Part shown: positions 6,636-8,168 of the stretch, in pieces
Layout: each line of letters begins with the position of its first letter
Position numbering within the stretch: position 1 is the stretch's first letter
Source of the DNA: Bacillota bacterium
GTDB taxonomy: Bacteria; Bacillota; Clostridia; Oscillospirales; Ruminococcaceae
NCBI GenBank assembly: GCA_023395695.1
Contig: JAEWYJ010000110.1
Span: 1 to 8,168, forward strand
Reading direction: 5' to 3'
DNA length: 8,168 nt
The notes under the pieces: model-generated
What the model was told of the DNA's origin: nothing
The model's input: only the letters and a program-made list of their open reading frames with translations
The model's database searches: none
Made by a program: the position numbers and the translations under genes

Positions 6636-6947
6636 ATGGTTCCCGTCATTGCCATGCTATTCACTTTGGCTCTCCCCGCTTTTGTAATATGGAGAAGTGG
6701 TCAGAAGAAGCCGCTGCGTCGTCCGTACCTGCTCTCGGTCGGCAGCTTTGCATTTTGTACCATAGCGGCGATAGAAGAACTATACGCCGTTAAAGAACGG
6801 CTGCTTGCCGGGGACACCGGCGGCATTGCGGATACGATTGATGCCGCCTTGGTTCTGTGCATTGTGCTCTTGGTTGTCGCCGTCATTTTAAATCTTCTTG
6901 CGTTGTGGCGCTCCCATGAGGATGCAAAAAATAACCAAAACAGCTAG
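6636..6947 (+). CDS. Small three-helix membrane protein of unknown function (103 aa)
   Basis: A 103-residue open frame starting at an ATG with GGAGG six bases upstream, which is strong support for translation. Three hydrophobic segments are visible: residues 2-19, 31-47 and 68-91. The loop between the first two is basic (RSGQKKPLRRP), suggesting it faces the cytoplasm. A loop with KERLLAGDTGGIADTID joins the last two, and the tail is hydrophilic (WRSHEDAKNNQNS). I do not recognise a named family. Short proteins with a similar PLRRPYL...GDTGGIADTI layout seem to occur in related Clostridia, but that is a recollection only. The gene follows pgsA in the same direction after 101 bases, a gap with overlapping small hairpins (GCTA-CCCG-TAGC at 6588-6599) and no clear promoter, so it may be read from the rimO-pgsA transcript. 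No terminator is evident after it. Confidence 0.8.
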   Translation: MVPVIAMLFTLALPAFVIWRSGQKKPLRRPYLLSVGSFAFCTIAAIEELYAVKERLLAGDTGGIADTIDAALVLCIVLLVVAVILNLLALWRSHEDAKNNQNS

Positions 6948-7070
6948 CTATGCGGCTTGCGAACAGGCCTGCTTGCCAGACGCCACCCCATCTGTATGCG
7001 CCACCGGACGACGCGAAAAATAGTCCGCAAATATCAGGCCCCCTTCAGGTTAATTACGCGTAACGTTCTC

Positions 7071-7099
7071 TTGCAATTTCCCCAGTCATATGCTAGAGT
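7071..7099 (+). promoter_or_regulatory. Promoter of the cysS T-box leader
   Basis: TTGCAA (7071-7076) and TAGAGT (7094-7099) are 17 bases apart, and TGC directly before the -10 hexamer provides an extended -10 (TGnTAGAGT). The predicted start is near 7106, just ahead of the T-box Stem I. A perfect ten-base palindrome, TTACGCGTAA, lies at 7054-7063 just upstream. The 6948-7070 interval shows no gene or clear terminator. Confidence 0.65.
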
Positions 7100-7105
7100 A
7101 ATATT

Positions 7106-7365
7106 GTACGAATAATTTTATATCCGATGCGTTTAACGGGAAGGGTTTTCTCATATTCTTTCGTCTCAGAGAGTCGCGGTCACCGGCTGAAAGCCGCGGC
7201 GCAAAAGAGCAGAAAACCGTGCCCCCGCCAGCACAGCAGGAGAACGCGCCGTGTCCGGCGTTTATTACCCTGTTTGCGTTTTGTCCGCGTTAAGGGCAGT
7301 GCTCCCCCGAAGTGGAACAGCGGTAATCAAGCCGTCTTCGTGCCGTTGCATGAAGGCGGCTTTTT
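7106..7365 (+). promoter_or_regulatory. T-box leader (tRNA-Cys responsive) upstream of cysS
   Basis: The leader carries the T-box parts in order. Stem I has a GCGTT/AACGC base (7129-7133 with 7243-7247), a helix GGTTTTCT/AGAAAACC (7144-7151 with 7211-7218), the AGAGAG motif (7168-7173), and a distal hairpin TCGCGG/CCGCGG (7174-7179 with 7194-7199) enclosing GGCTGAAAG. Opposite AAG, the internal loop holds TGC at 7220-7222, a Cys codon and the likely specifier. A CGCCG-TGTC-CGGCG hairpin (7247-7260) follows. The antiterminator is GAAG, bulge TGGAACA (7313-7319), GCGG, then CCGT-CTTC (7332-7339). The UGGA of the bulge would pair with UCCA, the 3' end of uncharged tRNA-Cys. Uncharged tRNA favours the antiterminator; otherwise the terminator at 7329-7365 forms. 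The bulge deviates from the usual UGGNACC, and the specifier loop lacks the common AGUA/GAA flanks. Confidence 0.88.
7329..7365 (+). terminator. T-box intrinsic terminator before cysS
   Basis: AGCCGTCTTC (7330-7339) pairs with GAAGGCGGCT (7352-7361) over ten bases with one G-U wobble, around the loop GTGCCGTTGCAT. A run of five T (7361-7365) follows. The 5' arm contains CCGTCTTC, the same bases that close the antiterminator, so the two structures exclude one another. Confidence 0.9.
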
Positions 7366-7381
7366 GATACAATAATTATAA

Positions 7382-7414
7382 CGGACGCCCGGGTTTATTG
7401 CACCGGCGCGTCCG
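7382..7414 (+). other. GC-rich hairpin between the T-box terminator and the cysS ribosome binding site
   Basis: CGGACGC (7382-7388) pairs with GCGTCCG (7408-7414), and inside it CCGG (7389-7392) pairs with CCGG (7403-7406), leaving one bulged C and a ten-base loop. It ends six bases before AAGGAG. It lacks a T-run, so it is not a terminator. It could stabilise the 5' end of the read-through mRNA or keep the ribosome binding site exposed; its role is unknown. Confidence 0.5.
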
Positions 7415-7434
7415 CATCAAAAGGAGTGGTTTCT

Positions 7435-8168
7435 TTGAAAATTTATAATACCCTGACGCGGCAGAAAGAGGAATTTGTGCCGCTGGAGCCGGGCAAGGTG
7501 AAAATATACGCCTGCGGCCCCACCGTCTATAATTTTATTCACATCGGCAATGCGCGCCCTATCTGCGTGTTTGACACGCTGCGCCGCTATTTTGAGTACC
7601 GCGGGTATGAGGTGACCTTTGTTCAGAACTTTACAGACATCGACGACAAGCTCATCAACCGCGCCAACGACGAGGGCACGACCGTCCCGGACATCGCCGC
7701 AAAATATATCAAGGAATATATGACCGACGCCGCAGGGCTGGGCATCCGCCCCGCCACGGTGCATCCCAAAGCGACCGATACTGTGGATGAGATTATCAAC
7801 GTCATCGAAACGCTGGTGGAAAAAGGCTACGCCTACCCCTCGCAGGGCAGCGTCTATTTTCGCAGCCGCAAATTTCACGATTACGGCAAGCTCTCGCACA
7901 TGCCGATAGAGGATCTGGAATCGGGCAGCCGCGTCGACGTTTCGGAGCACAAGGAGGACCCGCTGGATTTTGCGCTCTGGAAGGCCGCCAAGCCCGGCGA
8001 GCCGTTCTGGGCGTCGCCCTGGGGTCAGGGCCGCCCCGGCTGGCATATTGAGTGCACCGCAATGATCCGCAAGCATCTGGGCGAGACCATTGACATCCAT
8101 TGCGGCGGCAGCGACCTCATTTTTCCGCACCATGAAAACGAAATTGCGCAGGGCGAGTGCTGCTCCGG
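7435..8168 (+). CDS. cysS: Cysteinyl-tRNA synthetase, N-terminal 244 residues (truncated by window edge)
   Basis: Class I aminoacyl-tRNA synthetase that charges tRNA-Cys with cysteine. The frame runs to the window end without a stop; about half of the usual ~465 residues is present, so the KMSKS loop and anticodon-binding domain are outside. The first protein residues are [13 protein letters not shown]. The HIGH-type motif is HIGN at residues 36-39 within [16 protein letters not shown]. The zinc-site residues that confer specificity for cysteine thiol are all visible: C27, C207 (WHIECTAM), H232 and E236 (FPHHENE). The start is a TTG at 7435, with AAGGAG eight bases upstream and no in-frame ATG nearby that would keep the N-terminus. 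The T-box leader upstream implies induction when cysteine-charged tRNA is scarce. Confidence 0.98.
   Translation, partial: MKIYNTLTRQKEEFVPLEPGKVKIYACGPTVYNFIHIGNARPICVFDTLRRYFEYRGYEVTFVQNFTDIDDKLINRANDEGTTVPDIAAKYIKEYMTDAAGLGIRPATVHPKATDTVDEIINVIETLVEKGYAYPSQGSVYFRSRKFHDYGKLSHMPIEDLESGSRVDVSEHKEDPLDFALWKAAKPGEPFWASPWGQGRPGWHIECTAMIRKHLGETIDIHCGGSDLIFPHHENEIAQGECCS

Noticed and set aside
7127..7375. 82-residue frame across the T-box leader
   Set aside because: It covers Stem I, the antiterminator and the terminator; the RNA structure explains the sequence and the predicted protein is an Arg-rich artefact.
7417..8133. 238-residue minus-strand frame opposite cysS
   Set aside because: cysS is certain on the plus strand through zinc-site and HIGH-type motifs; the opposite frame is a by-product of GC-rich codon use.

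Overview
The window looks like core chromosome from a moderately GC-rich Gram-positive anaerobe, most likely a member of the Clostridia close to the Oscillospiraceae/Ruminococcaceae. The reasons are strong AGGAGG-type ribosome binding sites, a GAAC-N4-GTTC type LexA box before recA, a T-box leader before cysS, and the gene order recA-recX-rimO-pgsA. This is an inference from gene content and style; no rRNA marker is present.

Layout. Positions 1-1182 carry two minus-strand genes: the start of an integral membrane protein (DUF975-like, cut by the window edge) and a histidine-phosphatase-superfamily enzyme. A short AT-rich divergent region (1183-1302) with a duplicated TTTACAATTG element separates them from a plus-strand XRE-type regulator (1303-2016). 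The stretch 2017-2357 has no gene. It holds two copies of a ~61-bp hairpin repeat and a strong two-way terminator. Next is a 56-residue minus-strand protein (2358-2528), divergent from recA.

The central block is housekeeping and reads rightward: recA (LexA box and sigma-A type promoter visible), recX (overlapping recA by 4 bases), rimO, pgsA (1 base after rimO) and a small three-helix membrane protein. recA and recX form a recombinase/modulator pair under probable SOS control. rimO modifies ribosomal protein S12, and pgsA makes phosphatidylglycerol phosphate. The cinA gene that often lies between pgsA and recA in Firmicutes is absent here.

From 6948 to 7434 there is no gene. This stretch holds a promoter and a T-box leader (Stem I with AGAGAG, an antiterminator with a UGGA bulge, and a terminator), then an extra GC-rich hairpin, then cysS (TTG start), which runs off the right edge. 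The T-box fits control of cysteinyl-tRNA synthetase by uncharged tRNA-Cys.

Most of the window is ordinary core genome. The parts that deserve a second look are the paired hairpin repeats, the slightly non-canonical T-box, the small protein divergent from recA, and the duplicated element in the regulator/phosphatase divergent promoter. I found no sign of an undescribed defence or mobile system.
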